From: Bacteroidales bacterium UBA6431
GTDB taxonomy: Bacteria; Bacteroidota; Bacteroidia; Bacteroidales; UBA932
DNA: 64,000 nucleotides
Direction of reading: 5' to 3'
NCBI GenBank assembly: GCA_002439095.1
Contig: DJOT01000004.1
Coordinates: forward strand, 1-64,000
This document shows, one piece after another, positions 32,523 to 41,962 of the stretch (positions are counted from its first letter, which is position 1; each line of letters begins with the position of its first letter). The position numbers and the translations under genes are program-made. The notes beneath the pieces were generated by a model. That model was not told the DNA's origin. It searched no databases and was given only the letters and a program-made list of their open reading frames with translations.

Positions 32523-35500
32523 TCAATACTTGAGGTTAACGACTTCTTCAAGGTTGCCGTTTACAGGGACTACGGTGAAACTGTAGCTGTTCGCCACGGT
32601 CTCGTCGATGATGTAGCGCGGGTTGATCGGCGCTCCCCATGAGTTGTCGCCGCCGATGCCCATCATCACCTTGTCGATGCAGAGTTCGACATAGTCCCGG
32701 GGCTTGATGTCGTTGATGTGCGTCTGGCGTCGGCCGTTGGTCACATCGACATCCTGGTTGTCGTAGTAGTTGATCTGTGCCGGGTGTCCGCTCTCCGCCG
32801 AGTCGAAGTCCTCCACGGAGTTGCGCAGTGCGTTGAATTCGAGGCTGCCGTCCGCCAGCACGGCAAGGCCCTTGCCGGAGTCGTCCGTGAAAGCGGCCCA
32901 GCGCACATCGGTGCGGTGTCCGTTTTCCTGCGGGCGGATGTAAGGGAAATACATCTGTTCGGCTGTGGTCTCGTACACACCAAGTAGCGAGCCTGTCTTG
33001 CGGTCCCAGTAATTCTCTTCAGGGCCACGGCCGTAGTAGCTGACGTTGTGCAGGGAAACCGGAAGCCTGAGCCTCAGGCCGATGCGCGGGAGGGTAGGCA
33101 GGTCTTTCCCGGAAGCGGCCTGTACGGCATCCAGAGTGCTGCTGACGCGCACCGTCCCGTCGGGACGGACAGTGTATGTCACGGTGAAATCACGGCCCAT
33201 CTGATGGTAAACCGCCTTCACGACGGCGGCGCCGCCCTTGACACGTCCGCTCAAAGAAGTCACATTGAACTCTTTGGACGCTTTCTTCCAGCCTTCTGAG
33301 CGGATCGGGAGGCGGTTGCCGTAGTCGTTGTCGGTAGGGCCTCTCCAGAAGTTCGGCCTGAATCCGAAGCCCTTGTCGATGTACTCGGTTCCGTTGACCT
33401 TGTATGAGACCACGCCGCCTTCAGCGCGGTCAAACACGAATTCCACTGAGGTTCCCTTGACCGTCAGCGAAGTGCCGTCATCGCTGATATTGAACTTGCC
33501 CTTGACTACCGGGGCGGCCGGTTTGCTGCCGTCGAGGCTCAGTCCGAACTGTTCGTATCCCGCCACATGGCCCTTAGGAAGTCCGAGGCTGGAGTTGCGC
33601 ACGACCGCCTTTACGGTGAGGAGATACTCCACTCCCGGCTTGCGCTCTCCGATTCTGAACGGTATGGTGGCTATGCCGCTCTGCTCCGGTTCCACGTCCG
33701 GGCCGGCAAAGGTGCCGCTGTCGATCACCTCGCCGTCGGCTGTGACCTCGAATGTGTAGTCGTACTCGTTAAGGTTGGTGAAGAAGTGGCGGTTGGTGAT
33801 CATTATCTTGCTCTTGGAAAGGTCTTCCGGCTCGAAGAGGAAGTTCTGGTACACTTTCTTGACTTCGGTCAGAGCAGGATGAGGCTTCCTGTCAGGGGAG
33901 ATGAGGCCGTTGCAGCAGAAGTTGCCGTCGGACGGGGTGTGGTAGCCGAAATCCCCGCCGTATGCCCAGAAGCCTCCGTCACGGTCCACCCAGAATCCCT
34001 GGTCCACCCAGTCCCAGATGTAACCGCCCTGCAGCTGGCGTGCGTTGTAGAACACATTCCAGAGATCAACCAGATCACCGGTGCTGTTGCCCATGGAGTG
34101 GGCGTATTCGCAGGCGATATAGGGTTTTGTGAGTTTGCGGCTGTCCATGGCTTCGAGCCTGGATTCGCTCGGGTACATCGGCCAGATGATGTCAGAGTCG
34201 CTATTGCTGCCGGCATCGCCGTAGACTATGGGGCGCATCTTCTCCTTGGCGCGGAGGACATCGTAGCAGTTGTAGAAGTTGACGCCGTTGCCGCACTCGT
34301 TGCCCAATGAGAATATCACCACGCAGGCGAAGTTCTTGGTGCGCTCGTACATGTTGAGCTCGCGTTCGAGCTGGAGCGGGTAGACGCTCGGATCATTGGC
34401 GAAGCCCCTCCATCCGTGGCTTTCGACGTTTGCTTCGCTGCACACGTAGAAACCGTACTCGTCACAGAGTTCGTAGAAGCGGCGCTGCTGCGGATAGTGG
34501 CTGGTGCGGATGGCGTTGATGTTGTGCTGCTTCATTAGGTCGAAGTCCTTGCGCATCACCTCTTCGGACACCACGTGTCCGCTGTACGGGGCGTGCTCGT
34601 GGATGTTCACTCCCTTGATCATCACACGCTTGCCGTTGATGTAGTAGTTGGTCCCTACGATGAACGAACTGCGGAATCCCACCTTGTGGGAGGTGTATTC
34701 TATGGTCCCGTCAGGGTTGGTGAGCGCGAGCAGGGCGGTGTACAGCGACGGCTTTTCCGCGCTCCATGCGTCCACGTTCATCACACAATGGCTGAACTGC
34801 ACGTAGTCACCTGCGGTGAGATCGTCTCCTGTCGGGTCTATGTACGCCTTGCGGCTCTCGCTCCAGATGGTCTTGCCGGCGGGGTCGAGCAGGCTGAGGT
34901 TAAGTTTGACCTTGCCCGTGGCGTCGCCGAGGTTGGCGAGTTTGACCTTGTAGTCGAGCATGCCGTGCTTGAATGTAGGGTCGAGAGGAGATTCAACTAC
35001 TATGTCACGGATGAGAATCTGCGGGCGGGAGGTCAGGTAGACGTCCCTCTCTATGCCGCTCACCCTCCAGAAATCCTGGCACTCATAGTAGCTTCCTGTG
35101 GACCAGCGGTGCACCTCAAGGGCGAGCAGGTTCCTGCCCGGCTGGAGGAAAGGGGTGATGTTGAACTCGGCCGGGTCTTTGGAGTCTTCGGTGTATCCGG
35201 CCTTCTGGCCGTTGACATATAGCCAGCAGGCGGACTTCACGCCTCCCAGCTGGAGGAAAATCTCCCGTCCGTCCCAGTCGGAAGGCACTGTGAACCAGAC
35301 TCTGTATGCTCCTCCCGGTATCTTCTCCGGGAAGGCCGGCTCTTTCTTGGCGCCGGTGTCCGGATTCATCTCAAAAGGGGAGTTGACATAGATCGGGGTG
35401 CCGTAGCCGTTGAACTCCCAGTTGGCCGGGACGGCGATGCTTCCCCAGGCGGAGTCGTCATAATCAGGACTCCAGAAGTCCTCCGGGAGATCCCGGAAAT

Positions 35501-35723
35501 CCTCGGCGTAGGAGAAATTCCACGCCCCGTTGAGGCATTTGTAGTATTCAGAGTCGGAGTAGTCGCCCCCGAGGGCCTTGTCGCGGCTGCCGAAGAGCAT
35601 GTAGTCGGCGTGCGGGTATTCCTTGCCCCATGCCGGCACGGAGCGGTCTTTCCACTCGTCCTGGGCTGTGGCTGCCACGGTCATGGCCATGAGGGCCATA
35701 AATGTCAAGATGGTTCTCTTCAT
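32523..35723 (-). CDS. Secreted beta-galactosidase, GH2
   Basis: A 1066-residue glycoside hydrolase with a signal peptide (MKRTILTFMALMAMTVAATAQ). Domains: sugar-binding (about 60-230), Ig-like (230-345), TIM barrel (345-640), second Ig-like, and the C-terminal Bgal small-chain domain (780-1055). The acid/base is the Glu of FSLGNECGNG near residue 470, and the nucleophile that of YIACEYAHSMGNS near 537, both as in LacZ-type enzymes. Substrates may be galactan or galactoside side chains. It follows the radical SAM gene by 23 bases on the same strand with no promoter or terminator visible, and is followed by the CE12-like gene. Confidence 0.92.
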   Translation of the reverse strand: MKRTILTFMALMAMTVAATAQDEWKDRSVPAWGKEYPHADYMLFGSRDKALGGDYSDSEYYKCLNGAWNFSYAEDFRDLPEDFWSPDYDDSAWGSIAVPANWEFNGYGTPIYVNSPFEMNPDTGAKKEPAFPEKIPGGAYRVWFTVPSDWDGREIFLQLGGVKSACWLYVNGQKAGYTEDSKDPAEFNITPFLQPGRNLLALEVHRWSTGSYYECQDFWRVSGIERDVYLTSRPQILIRDIVVESPLDPTFKHGMLDYKVKLANLGDATGKVKLNLSLLDPAGKTIWSESRKAYIDPTGDDLTAGDYVQFSHCVMNVDAWSAEKPSLYTALLALTNPDGTIEYTSHKVGFRSSFIVGTNYYINGKRVMIKGVNIHEHAPYSGHVVSEEVMRKDFDLMKQHNINAIRTSHYPQQRRFYELCDEYGFYVCSEANVESHGWRGFANDPSVYPLQLERELNMYERTKNFACVVIFSLGNECGNGVNFYNCYDVLRAKEKMRPIVYGDAGSNSDSDIIWPMYPSESRLEAMDSRKLTKPYIACEYAHSMGNSTGDLVDLWNVFYNARQLQGGYIWDWVDQGFWVDRDGGFWAYGGDFGYHTPSDGNFCCNGLISPDRKPHPALTEVKKVYQNFLFEPEDLSKSKIMITNRHFFTNLNEYDYTFEVTADGEVIDSGTFAGPDVEPEQSGIATIPFRIGERKPGVEYLLTVKAVVRNSSLGLPKGHVAGYEQFGLSLDGSKPAAPVVKGKFNISDDGTSLTVKGTSVEFVFDRAEGGVVSYKVNGTEYIDKGFGFRPNFWRGPTDNDYGNRLPIRSEGWKKASKEFNVTSLSGRVKGGAAVVKAVYHQMGRDFTVTYTVRPDGTVRVSSTLDAVQAASGKDLPTLPRIGLRLRLPVSLHNVSYYGRGPEENYWDRKTGSLLGVYETTAEQMYFPYIRPQENGHRTDVRWAAFTDDSGKGLAVLADGSLEFNALRNSVEDFDSAESGHPAQINYYDNQDVDVTNGRRQTHINDIKPRDYVELCIDKVMMGIGGDNSWGAPINPRYIIDETVANSYSFTVVPVNGNLEEVVNLKY

Positions 35724-35746
35724 CGGTTATCAGTTTTTGTTGATTG

Positions 35747-36502
35747 TTATCCTTTTATACTTATGTTGAAGCCTTCATCCAGAAGCGGCTTCACCAGCTG
35801 CCTCATCTGTTGCTCCGTGAATTTCTCCAGTCCCTGCTGAGGTGTCGGGCGGGCTATGGTGTAGACCATGATCTCGCGAGGGTGCAGTTCCCTAACGATT
35901 TCCATCCATCCGTCCAGAACCTCTGGACTCGACGAGTCGAAGTCGCTGCTCTTCAGAAACATGGTCTGGAGGACAAAGTCCCCCTTGAACTGCTTGAGGG
36001 CTTCGGCCACGAGCAGGGGATTATATCCCGGGGCGGGCCTGTTGATGCGCGCGGCCAACTCGGCTGTAGGCGCGTCGATCTTCATTATAGGGTTGTCCAC
36101 CTTGCGCAGCGCCTCGAAAATTGCCGGGATGTGAACCCTGGTGGCATTTGAGAGCACTGAGACGGCGGCTTCCGGATAGTAGCGGTCGCGCAGGGTGATG
36201 GTGTCGTCGATTATCTGAGGGAACTCCGGGTTGAGGGTGGGTTCTCCGTCTCCGGAGAATGTGATGGAGTCAATCCCGACGCCTTCGGCACTCAGCTTGC
36301 CGAGTTTCTCTTCCAGGGCTTCCCGGACATCGGCTGCGGACGGCAGTTTCTTGTCTCCAAGGCCGTCTCGATTCCATCCGCATTCGCAGTAGATGCAGTC
36401 GAAGTTGCAGATTTTGCCTTTCTGCGGCAGGAGGTTGATGCCTAACGACGAGCCGAGCCGGCGGCTGTGTATAGGACCGAAAACAGTATCTTCCCTTAAC
36501 AT
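35747..36502 (-). CDS. Radical SAM protein, COG0731-like
   Basis: A 251-residue radical SAM enzyme. The cluster motif C-x3-C-x2-C is KICNFDCIYCECGW near residue 31, with GPIHSRRLGSSLGINLLP just before it and FSGDGEPTLNPEF near 100 forming the SAM-binding block. This is the COG0731 group often annotated as wyosine-like radical SAM; the substrate is unknown, and a role in tRNA modification is not established in Bacteroidota. It lies four bases after purF, on the same strand. Confidence 0.85.
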   Translation of the reverse strand: MLREDTVFGPIHSRRLGSSLGINLLPQKGKICNFDCIYCECGWNRDGLGDKKLPSAADVREALEEKLGKLSAEGVGIDSITFSGDGEPTLNPEFPQIIDDTITLRDRYYPEAAVSVLSNATRVHIPAIFEALRKVDNPIMKIDAPTAELAARINRPAPGYNPLLVAEALKQFKGDFVLQTMFLKSSDFDSSSPEVLDGWMEIVRELHPREIMVYTIARPTPQQGLEKFTEQQMRQLVKPLLDEGFNISIKG

Positions 36503-36506
36503 GTTC

Positions 36507-37919
36507 CTAGAATTTTCCGTCTTTGTTGGCCTCCTCTATGCTTTGGTAGAGGTAGGTCGGGTAGTTGCCGTTGAAGCAGGCCAGGCACAGTTCGCTGCGG
36601 TGTCCAGCTTCGTACAGAGCGGCTTCGGATAGGAAGGCCACGGAGTCTGCGCCGAGCAGCTCCTTCACTTCCTCGATGCTCTTGTGGGCGCAGAGCAGCT
36701 CCTCGTAGGTGGAGATGTCCACCCCGTAGAAGCACGGACGCTTGATCTGCGGGCTTGCGATGCGCAGGTGCACTTCCTTCGCTCCGGCTTCCTTGAGCAT
36801 CTTCACTATGCGTCTTGATGTGGTGCCGCGCACCAGGGAGTCGTCGATGAGCACGACTCTTTTTCCCTGGACGATGGTCTTGACGGCGGACATCTTCATC
36901 TTCACGCCTTTTTCCCTGAGTTCCTGGGACGGCTGGATGAAGGTGCGGCCGATGTATTTGTTCTTGATGAGTCCCATCTCGTACGGCAGGCCGGCGGCTT
37001 CCGCATAGCCCATCGCGGCGCTGAGGCTCGAATCAGGCACTCCTACCACTATGTCAGCGTCGGCAGGGGCCTCGCGGAACAGGAGCTTTCCGCTCAGTTT
37101 TCTGAAATTGTGTACGTTGCAGCCTTCGATGTCGCTGTCGGGGCGGGAAAAGTAGATGTACTCCATCGCGCACATGTAGTGGTGGTAGAAGTCCGAGTAG
37201 CGGTTGGATCTGAGGCCGTTGTGGTCTATGGTCACGATCTCCCCCGGTTCGATGTCCCGTATGTACTGCGCGCCTATCACGTCAAACGCGCAGGTCTCGC
37301 TGCTTACCACGTATCCCTCGCCGAGTCTTGCCAATGACAGAGGACGTAGCCCGTGCTTGTCTCGGCAGACATAGATGCGGTTTTCGGTCATTATCAAGAA
37401 TGCGAAGGCCCCTTCGATCATGTTGAGGGCCTCGCGGATCGCGAAGATTCTCGGGCGTTTGCGCTCCTTGGTGTCCTTGCGTATGAGGTGTGCCAGGATC
37501 TCGCTGTCGGAAGATGACTGAAAGAGGCTTCCGTGGTCTTCGAGGTAGCGGCGCAGCTGGGCCGAGTTCACGAGGTTGCCGTTGTGGGCGAGTGCGAAGT
37601 CTCCGGTGTTGTGGTGGAAAAGAAAAGGCTGCACATTCTCTATGCAGCTGCCTCCGGTGGTGGAGTATCTGACGTGACCTATGGCCATGGAGCCGGGGAG
37701 GGAGGCTATCTTGTCGCCGTTGAAGACCTCTGTCACGAGGCCCTCTCCCTTGACCCTTTTGAGGATTCCGTCATCGCTGCGGGCCACGATGCCGCATCCT
37801 TCCTGTCCGCGGTGCTGAAGGGCGTGAAGCCCATAATAGACCAAATTTGCGGCATCGGGGACACCATAGATGCCGAATACTCCACATTCTTCGTGGAGCT
37901 CTCTGTCCGGGTAATTCAT
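36507..37919 (-). CDS. purF: Amidophosphoribosyltransferase
   Basis: A 470-residue enzyme that commits PRPP to purine synthesis by transferring the glutamine amide. The N-terminal glutaminase domain uses Cys11 (LHEECGVFGIYG), implying a ten-residue propeptide or removal of the leader; GYGLHALQHRGQEGCGI-type sequence and NGNLVNSAQLR follow. The PRPP-binding domain has VVLIDDSLVRGTTSRRIV near residue 355. I choose the ATG at 37919 because it lies just past the -7 box at 37925-37932. It is divergent from purC and is followed on the same strand by the radical SAM, GH2 and esterase genes. Confidence 0.95.
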   Translation of the reverse strand: MNYPDRELHEECGVFGIYGVPDAANLVYYGLHALQHRGQEGCGIVARSDDGILKRVKGEGLVTEVFNGDKIASLPGSMAIGHVRYSTTGGSCIENVQPFLFHHNTGDFALAHNGNLVNSAQLRRYLEDHGSLFQSSSDSEILAHLIRKDTKERKRPRIFAIREALNMIEGAFAFLIMTENRIYVCRDKHGLRPLSLARLGEGYVVSSETCAFDVIGAQYIRDIEPGEIVTIDHNGLRSNRYSDFYHHYMCAMEYIYFSRPDSDIEGCNVHNFRKLSGKLLFREAPADADIVVGVPDSSLSAAMGYAEAAGLPYEMGLIKNKYIGRTFIQPSQELREKGVKMKMSAVKTIVQGKRVVLIDDSLVRGTTSRRIVKMLKEAGAKEVHLRIASPQIKRPCFYGVDISTYEELLCAHKSIEEVKELLGADSVAFLSEAALYEAGHRSELCLACFNGNYPTYLYQSIEEANKDGKF

Positions 37920-37924
37920 AGAGA

Positions 37925-37932
37925 CAAATGTA
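37925..37932 (-). promoter_or_regulatory. Promoter -7 box of purF
   Basis: On the minus strand TACATTTG, exact, five bases before the ATG at 37919. The leader would be only a few bases, so purF may be nearly leaderless. An earlier in-frame start at 37964 is excluded. Confidence 0.5.
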
Positions 37933-38000
37933 ACAAGATTTTTTCGGATACTGAGAAAAAACATCTAACTTCGTGCGATAATGTTTTCTCAAGTTTCAAA

Positions 38001-38954
38001 ATGAAAGCAATAGTTACCACTGACTTCAATTTTCCGGGCCAGACAGCCAAGTATCAAGGCAAGGTCCGCGATGTGTACAGCATCGGAAAGGATTATCTCG
38101 TGATGGTCGCCACCGACCGCATATCAGCATTCGATGTGGTGCTCCCGGAGGGCATCCCGTACAAGGGGCAGGTGCTCAACCAGATCGCTTCCAGGTTTCT
38201 GGATGCCACAGCCGACATCATCCCGAACTGGAAGCTTTCCGAGGTGGACCCCATGGCGACAGCCGGTCTGAGGTGTGAGCCGTTCAAGGTTGAGATGGTG
38301 ATCCGGGGCTACCTTACCGGGCACGCATGGCGCGAGTACAAGGCTGGCCGCCGGACTCTTTGCGGGGCCGCTCTCCCGGAGGGCATGGTCGAGAACCAGA
38401 AATTCCCGGAGCCGATCATCACGCCGACTACCAAGGCCGCCGAGGGACATGACGAGGACATCAGCCCGGAGCAGATAATCGCGCAGGGCATCGTCAGTGC
38501 CGAGGACTGGGCTGAACTTGAGAAGTACACCCGGGCCCTCTATCAGCGCGGGTGCGAGATGGCTGCTGCCAAGGGACTCATCCTCGTGGACACCAAGTAC
38601 GAGTTCGGAAAGCGCGACGGGAAAATCATCCTCATGGACGAGATCCACACCCCCGATTCTTCCAGGTATTTCTATTCCGAAGGGTATGAGGAACGCCTTG
38701 CCAGAGGAGAAAGGCAGCGCCAGCTTTCCAAGGAGTTCGTGCGCGAGTGGCTTATGTCCGAGGGCTTCAGCGGCCAGGCTGGTCAGAAAGTGCCGGAGAT
38801 GACCCCGGAAGTCGTGAAAGGCATCACGGCAAGGTATGTGGAACTCTACGAGCACCTCACAGGCGAGAAGTTCGTCCCGGCCGAGTCCGGAGATGTCCTC
38901 TCCCGCATCGAATCAAATGTTGACGCATTCCTTTCCAAAAACAAGGCTATATGA
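38001..38954 (+). CDS. purC: SAICAR synthetase
   Basis: A 317-residue ATP-dependent ligase that joins aspartate to CAIR in purine synthesis. Typical blocks are KYQGKVRDVYSIGKDYLVMVATDRISAFD (residues 17-45), VEMVIRGYLTGHAWREY near 98, and ILVDTKYEFG and ILMDEIHTPDSSRY near 195-225. The length matches the larger, eukaryote-like PurC form used by Bacteroidota. The ATG at 38001 sits downstream of a weak TAACTTCG box (about 37966-37973); longer in-frame readings run antisense to purF. It overlaps purB by ATGA. Confidence 0.95.
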   Translation: MKAIVTTDFNFPGQTAKYQGKVRDVYSIGKDYLVMVATDRISAFDVVLPEGIPYKGQVLNQIASRFLDATADIIPNWKLSEVDPMATAGLRCEPFKVEMVIRGYLTGHAWREYKAGRRTLCGAALPEGMVENQKFPEPIITPTTKAAEGHDEDISPEQIIAQGIVSAEDWAELEKYTRALYQRGCEMAAAKGLILVDTKYEFGKRDGKIILMDEIHTPDSSRYFYSEGYEERLARGERQRQLSKEFVREWLMSEGFSGQAGQKVPEMTPEVVKGITARYVELYEHLTGEKFVPAESGDVLSRIESNVDAFLSKNKAI

Positions 38955-40243
38955 TAGACAGGTATTCCCGCAAAGTGATGAGGGACGTCTGGACTGAAGA
39001 GAACAAGTTCAACGCCTACCTCAAGGTGGAGATCCTCTCATGCGAGGCCTGGAGTAAGCTCGGGGTCATCCCGGCTGAAGACGTGGAGAAGATCCGGGAG
39101 AACGCCAGGTTCGACGTTGACAGGATCAAGGAGATAGAAGAGATAACCAGGCACGATGTGGTGGCGTTCACCAGAGCCGTGAGCGAGAGTCTTGGCGAAG
39201 AACGCAAGTGGGTCCATTACGGGCTCACTTCCACTGATGTGGTGGACACGGCCAACGGCTACCTTATCAAGCAGGCTGACGCCATACTGCTCCAGGATAT
39301 GGAGGAATTTCTGGAGATGCTGCGCCGTCGGGCAATCGAGTTCAAGTCAACCCCATGCATCGGGCGCACGCACGGCATCCATGCCGACATCACCTCATAT
39401 GGCCTCAAGTGGGCTCTATGGTATGAGGAGATGAAGCGCGATATCGAGCGTTTTAAGTATGCATGTCAGGGTGTTGAGGCCGGGAAAATGAGCGGGGCCG
39501 TGGGCAATTTCGCCAACATCCCGCCTTTCATCCAGGACTATGTATGTGACAAATTAGGTATCAACTCCGCCAACATCTCTACTCAGGTACTCCAGCGTGA
39601 CCGCCATGCCTATTATATGGCTACGCTGGCCGTGATCGCCGGTACCCTGGAGCAGATGGCCACCGAGGTCCGCAATTCGCAGCGTACGGAGGTCAGGGAG
39701 TCCGAGGAAGCATTCCGCAAAGGACAGAAGGGGTCGAGCGCCATGCCGCACAAGAGGAATCCTATCTCTTCGGAGAACATCTGCGGCTGCGCCCGCGTGA
39801 TGCGCGGCTATATGGTGACTGCCTGTGAGAACGAGGCCCTCTGGTACGAGAGGGACATTTCGCATTCTTCGACAGAGCGCATCATCCTCCCCGATGCCAC
39901 AGAACTGCTTGACTACATGCTTTGCCGTCTCAAGGGCATCCTTGAGAATCTTGTGGTCTATCCGGAGAAGATGCTTGAGAACATCTATCTGACGAAGGGG
40001 GTCATCTTCGCCCAGAGGGTGATGAACCTGCTGATATCCAAAGGTCTGTCCCGTGAGGAGGCCTATGATACCGTGCAGCCTGTGGCGATGAAGGCCTGGA
40101 CGGAAGGTCTTGACTACAAGACTCTTCTTTCAGGCAACGAGAAGGTCATGGGGCTTGTCAGTCCGCAGGAACTTGATTCCTGCTTCACGCTTGACTACTA
40201 CTTCAAGAACGTGGACTTCATCTTCGACAGGGTGGGGATCTGA
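38951..40243 (+). CDS. purB: Adenylosuccinate lyase
   Basis: A 430-residue member of the aspartase/fumarase superfamily that releases fumarate from SAICAR and from adenylosuccinate. The signature GSSAMPHKRNPISSE is near residue 259 with the catalytic Ser; VHYGLTSTDVVDTANG near 87 and IGRTHGIHADI near 137 give the other active-site blocks. It is of the shorter, Bacillus-like type. It overlaps purC and converges on purA across a 25-bp inverted repeat. Confidence 0.95.
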   Translation: MIDRYSRKVMRDVWTEENKFNAYLKVEILSCEAWSKLGVIPAEDVEKIRENARFDVDRIKEIEEITRHDVVAFTRAVSESLGEERKWVHYGLTSTDVVDTANGYLIKQADAILLQDMEEFLEMLRRRAIEFKSTPCIGRTHGIHADITSYGLKWALWYEEMKRDIERFKYACQGVEAGKMSGAVGNFANIPPFIQDYVCDKLGINSANISTQVLQRDRHAYYMATLAVIAGTLEQMATEVRNSQRTEVRESEEAFRKGQKGSSAMPHKRNPISSENICGCARVMRGYMVTACENEALWYERDISHSSTERIILPDATELLDYMLCRLKGILENLVVYPEKMLENIYLTKGVIFAQRVMNLLISKGLSREEAYDTVQPVAMKAWTEGLDYKTLLSGNEKVMGLVSPQELDSCFTLDYYFKNVDFIFDRVGI

Positions 40244-40274
40244 GCGTGCTTGGCAGGATACAGAATCATCTGAT

Positions 40275-40340
40275 CCGGAAAGCCGGCTGTGTCCCTCACG
40301 ATACTTTTGTGTTGAGTGAGGGACACAGCCGTCTTTCCGG
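40275..40340. terminator. Long inverted repeat between convergent purB and purA
   Basis: Bases 40275-40299 pair with 40316-40340: 25 positions with a single mismatch, around a 16-base loop. There is no T-run on either strand, but the place, between two convergent genes, suggests termination or transcript-end protection in both directions. Confidence 0.6.
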
Positions 40341-40349
40341 TAAGGTTTA

Positions 40350-41642
40350 TTATCTGAAGATGGTCTCTTCGCGGTCCGGGCCAAGGGAGATGATGCTGAT
40401 AGGAACTTCGAGATAGCTTTCCATGAACTTTATGTAGTTCCTGAAGTTTTCCGGCAGTTCTTCTTCCCTGCGGATTCCGCTGAGGTCTGTCTTCCACCCT
40501 TTGAATTCCGTGTAGACAGGTTCCACAGGGACGCTGATGTCGAACGGCAACTCTGCGGTCTCTGTTCCGCCAACCTTGTATGAGGTGCAGACTTTGATGG
40601 TGTCGAAGTCATCGAGACAGTCGGACTTCATCATTATGAGATCAGTGACCCCGTCTATGATTACTGCGTATTTGAGGGCCACCAGATCAAGCCAGCCGCA
40701 GCGGCGCGGACGCCCTGTGACCGCTCCGAATTCGTGGCCTACTGCACGGAGTTTCTCTCCGGTCTCGTCAAAAAGCTCTGTCGGGAACGGGCCGCTGCCC
40801 ACGCGGGTGCAGTATGCCTTGAAGATTCCGAAGACCTTTCCCACTTTCTGAGGGGCGATGCCCAGACCCGAGCATACTCCGGAGCAGGAAGTGGTGGAAG
40901 AGGTCACAAACGGATAAGATCCGTAGTCGACATCGAGCATGGTGCCTTGTGCGCCTTCAGCCAGGATGCTCCCGGACTTGAGAAGGTCGTTGACATAGTA
41001 TTCGCAGTTTACAGACTTGAAAGTCTTCACGAATTCCACAGCCTCGAAGAACTTTTTCTCCTCGTCGGCAAGGCTGCCCGCAAACGGTTTGACCGGATCA
41101 ACGTTCCAGTCAAAACCGAGTTCTTCCATCTCCTTGAAATGGCGGGCTTTGAGAGCCTCGTATTTGCCTTTGAAGCCGTCTGAAGCGATGTCGCCGATGC
41201 GCAGGCCATGGCGGCTTATCTTGTCGGTGTAGCAAGGTCCTATCCCCTTGAGGGTGGAACCGATCTTGCCCTTGCCTGCGGCCTGCTCATTTGCGGCATC
41301 GAGGAGCCTGTGTGTCGGGAGGATGAGGTGCGCCTTGCGTGAGATTACCAGCCTTTCCCTGACAGGAACTCCTGCGGAGGCAAGTTCGTTGCATTCGGTC
41401 TGGAAAGCTATCGGGTCGAATACGACACCGTTGCCTATGATATTTGTCGTCCCCTCTCTGAAAATTCCTGACGGGATGGATCTGAGCACGAAACTCTTTC
41501 CTGAGAAATGAAGTGAATGGCCCGCATTCGGACCTCCCTGGAATCGCGCCACCGTGTTGTACTTTTCTGCAAGGACATCCACGATTTTGCCTTTGCCCTC
41601 GTCACCCCACTGGAGTCCGAGCACGACATCTGTCTTGTTCAT
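40350..41642 (-). CDS. purA: Adenylosuccinate synthetase
   Basis: A 430-residue GTP-dependent enzyme for the first step from IMP to AMP. The N-terminal block DVVLGLQWGDEGKGKIVD (residues 4-21) is the GTP-binding loop with the catalytic Asp and Lys; GNGVVFDPIAF near 75 and QGTMLDVDYGSYPFVTSSTTSCSGVCSGLGIAP near 215 are standard. The ATG at 41642 is the normal start. Although purA acts with purB, the two genes are convergent and must be expressed separately. A weak TACTTTTA -7-like box lies near 41670. Confidence 0.95.
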   Translation of the reverse strand: MNKTDVVLGLQWGDEGKGKIVDVLAEKYNTVARFQGGPNAGHSLHFSGKSFVLRSIPSGIFREGTTNIIGNGVVFDPIAFQTECNELASAGVPVRERLVISRKAHLILPTHRLLDAANEQAAGKGKIGSTLKGIGPCYTDKISRHGLRIGDIASDGFKGKYEALKARHFKEMEELGFDWNVDPVKPFAGSLADEEKKFFEAVEFVKTFKSVNCEYYVNDLLKSGSILAEGAQGTMLDVDYGSYPFVTSSTTSCSGVCSGLGIAPQKVGKVFGIFKAYCTRVGSGPFPTELFDETGEKLRAVGHEFGAVTGRPRRCGWLDLVALKYAVIIDGVTDLIMMKSDCLDDFDTIKVCTSYKVGGTETAELPFDISVPVEPVYTEFKGWKTDLSGIRREEELPENFRNYIKFMESYLEVPISIISLGPDREETIFR

Positions 41643-41962
41643 TTTGTATGAATTGAAATTTGTTCCAGTGGATAAAAGTAGCAATAATATCTGAAACGAC
41701 CAAAATTAACCAGCCCCCGGAATTTCCGGGGGCTGGCTGGTAATGATGCGAAGCCTCTCATATAAAACAGCGAAAAGTCCAGGTTACACAATCAATATGA
41801 AGTTGGTAAAAACTATTTTGTGTTGTCAGAATTGCGCTGTGATATTATTCTTATCGTTGTCTTGCTTGGCAAATATAGAAAAAAACCACCTGTTTCTGCC
41901 GGACCATTATGGCTTTGGCTCAACAAGCGGTTAAAATGCTCAACAAGCGGCAGAAATATTTC
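41643..41962. other. Intergenic region of 320 bases
   Basis: The purA leader lies at the left (TACTTTTA -7-like box near 41670), then the 41710-41736 hairpin. The remainder, 41740-41960, is AT-rich and holds two copies of GCTCAACAAGCGG (41918-41930 and 41938-41950, 20 bases apart). Two short plus-strand frames here (41743 and 41820) lack a promoter and composition typical of genes, and I do not call them. Confidence 0.6.
41703..41736 (-). terminator. Probable terminator of the transporter unit
   Basis: An 11-bp GC-rich stem (41710-41720 with 41726-41736, loop AATTT) is followed on the minus strand by TTAATTTT. It lies about 230 bases after the transporter stop and just before purA, so it separates the two minus-strand units. 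Confidence 0.65.

Noticed and set aside
37533..38000. Longer in-frame start for purC
   Set aside because: The extra 156 codons run antisense to purF and the standard PurC N-terminus begins at 38001.
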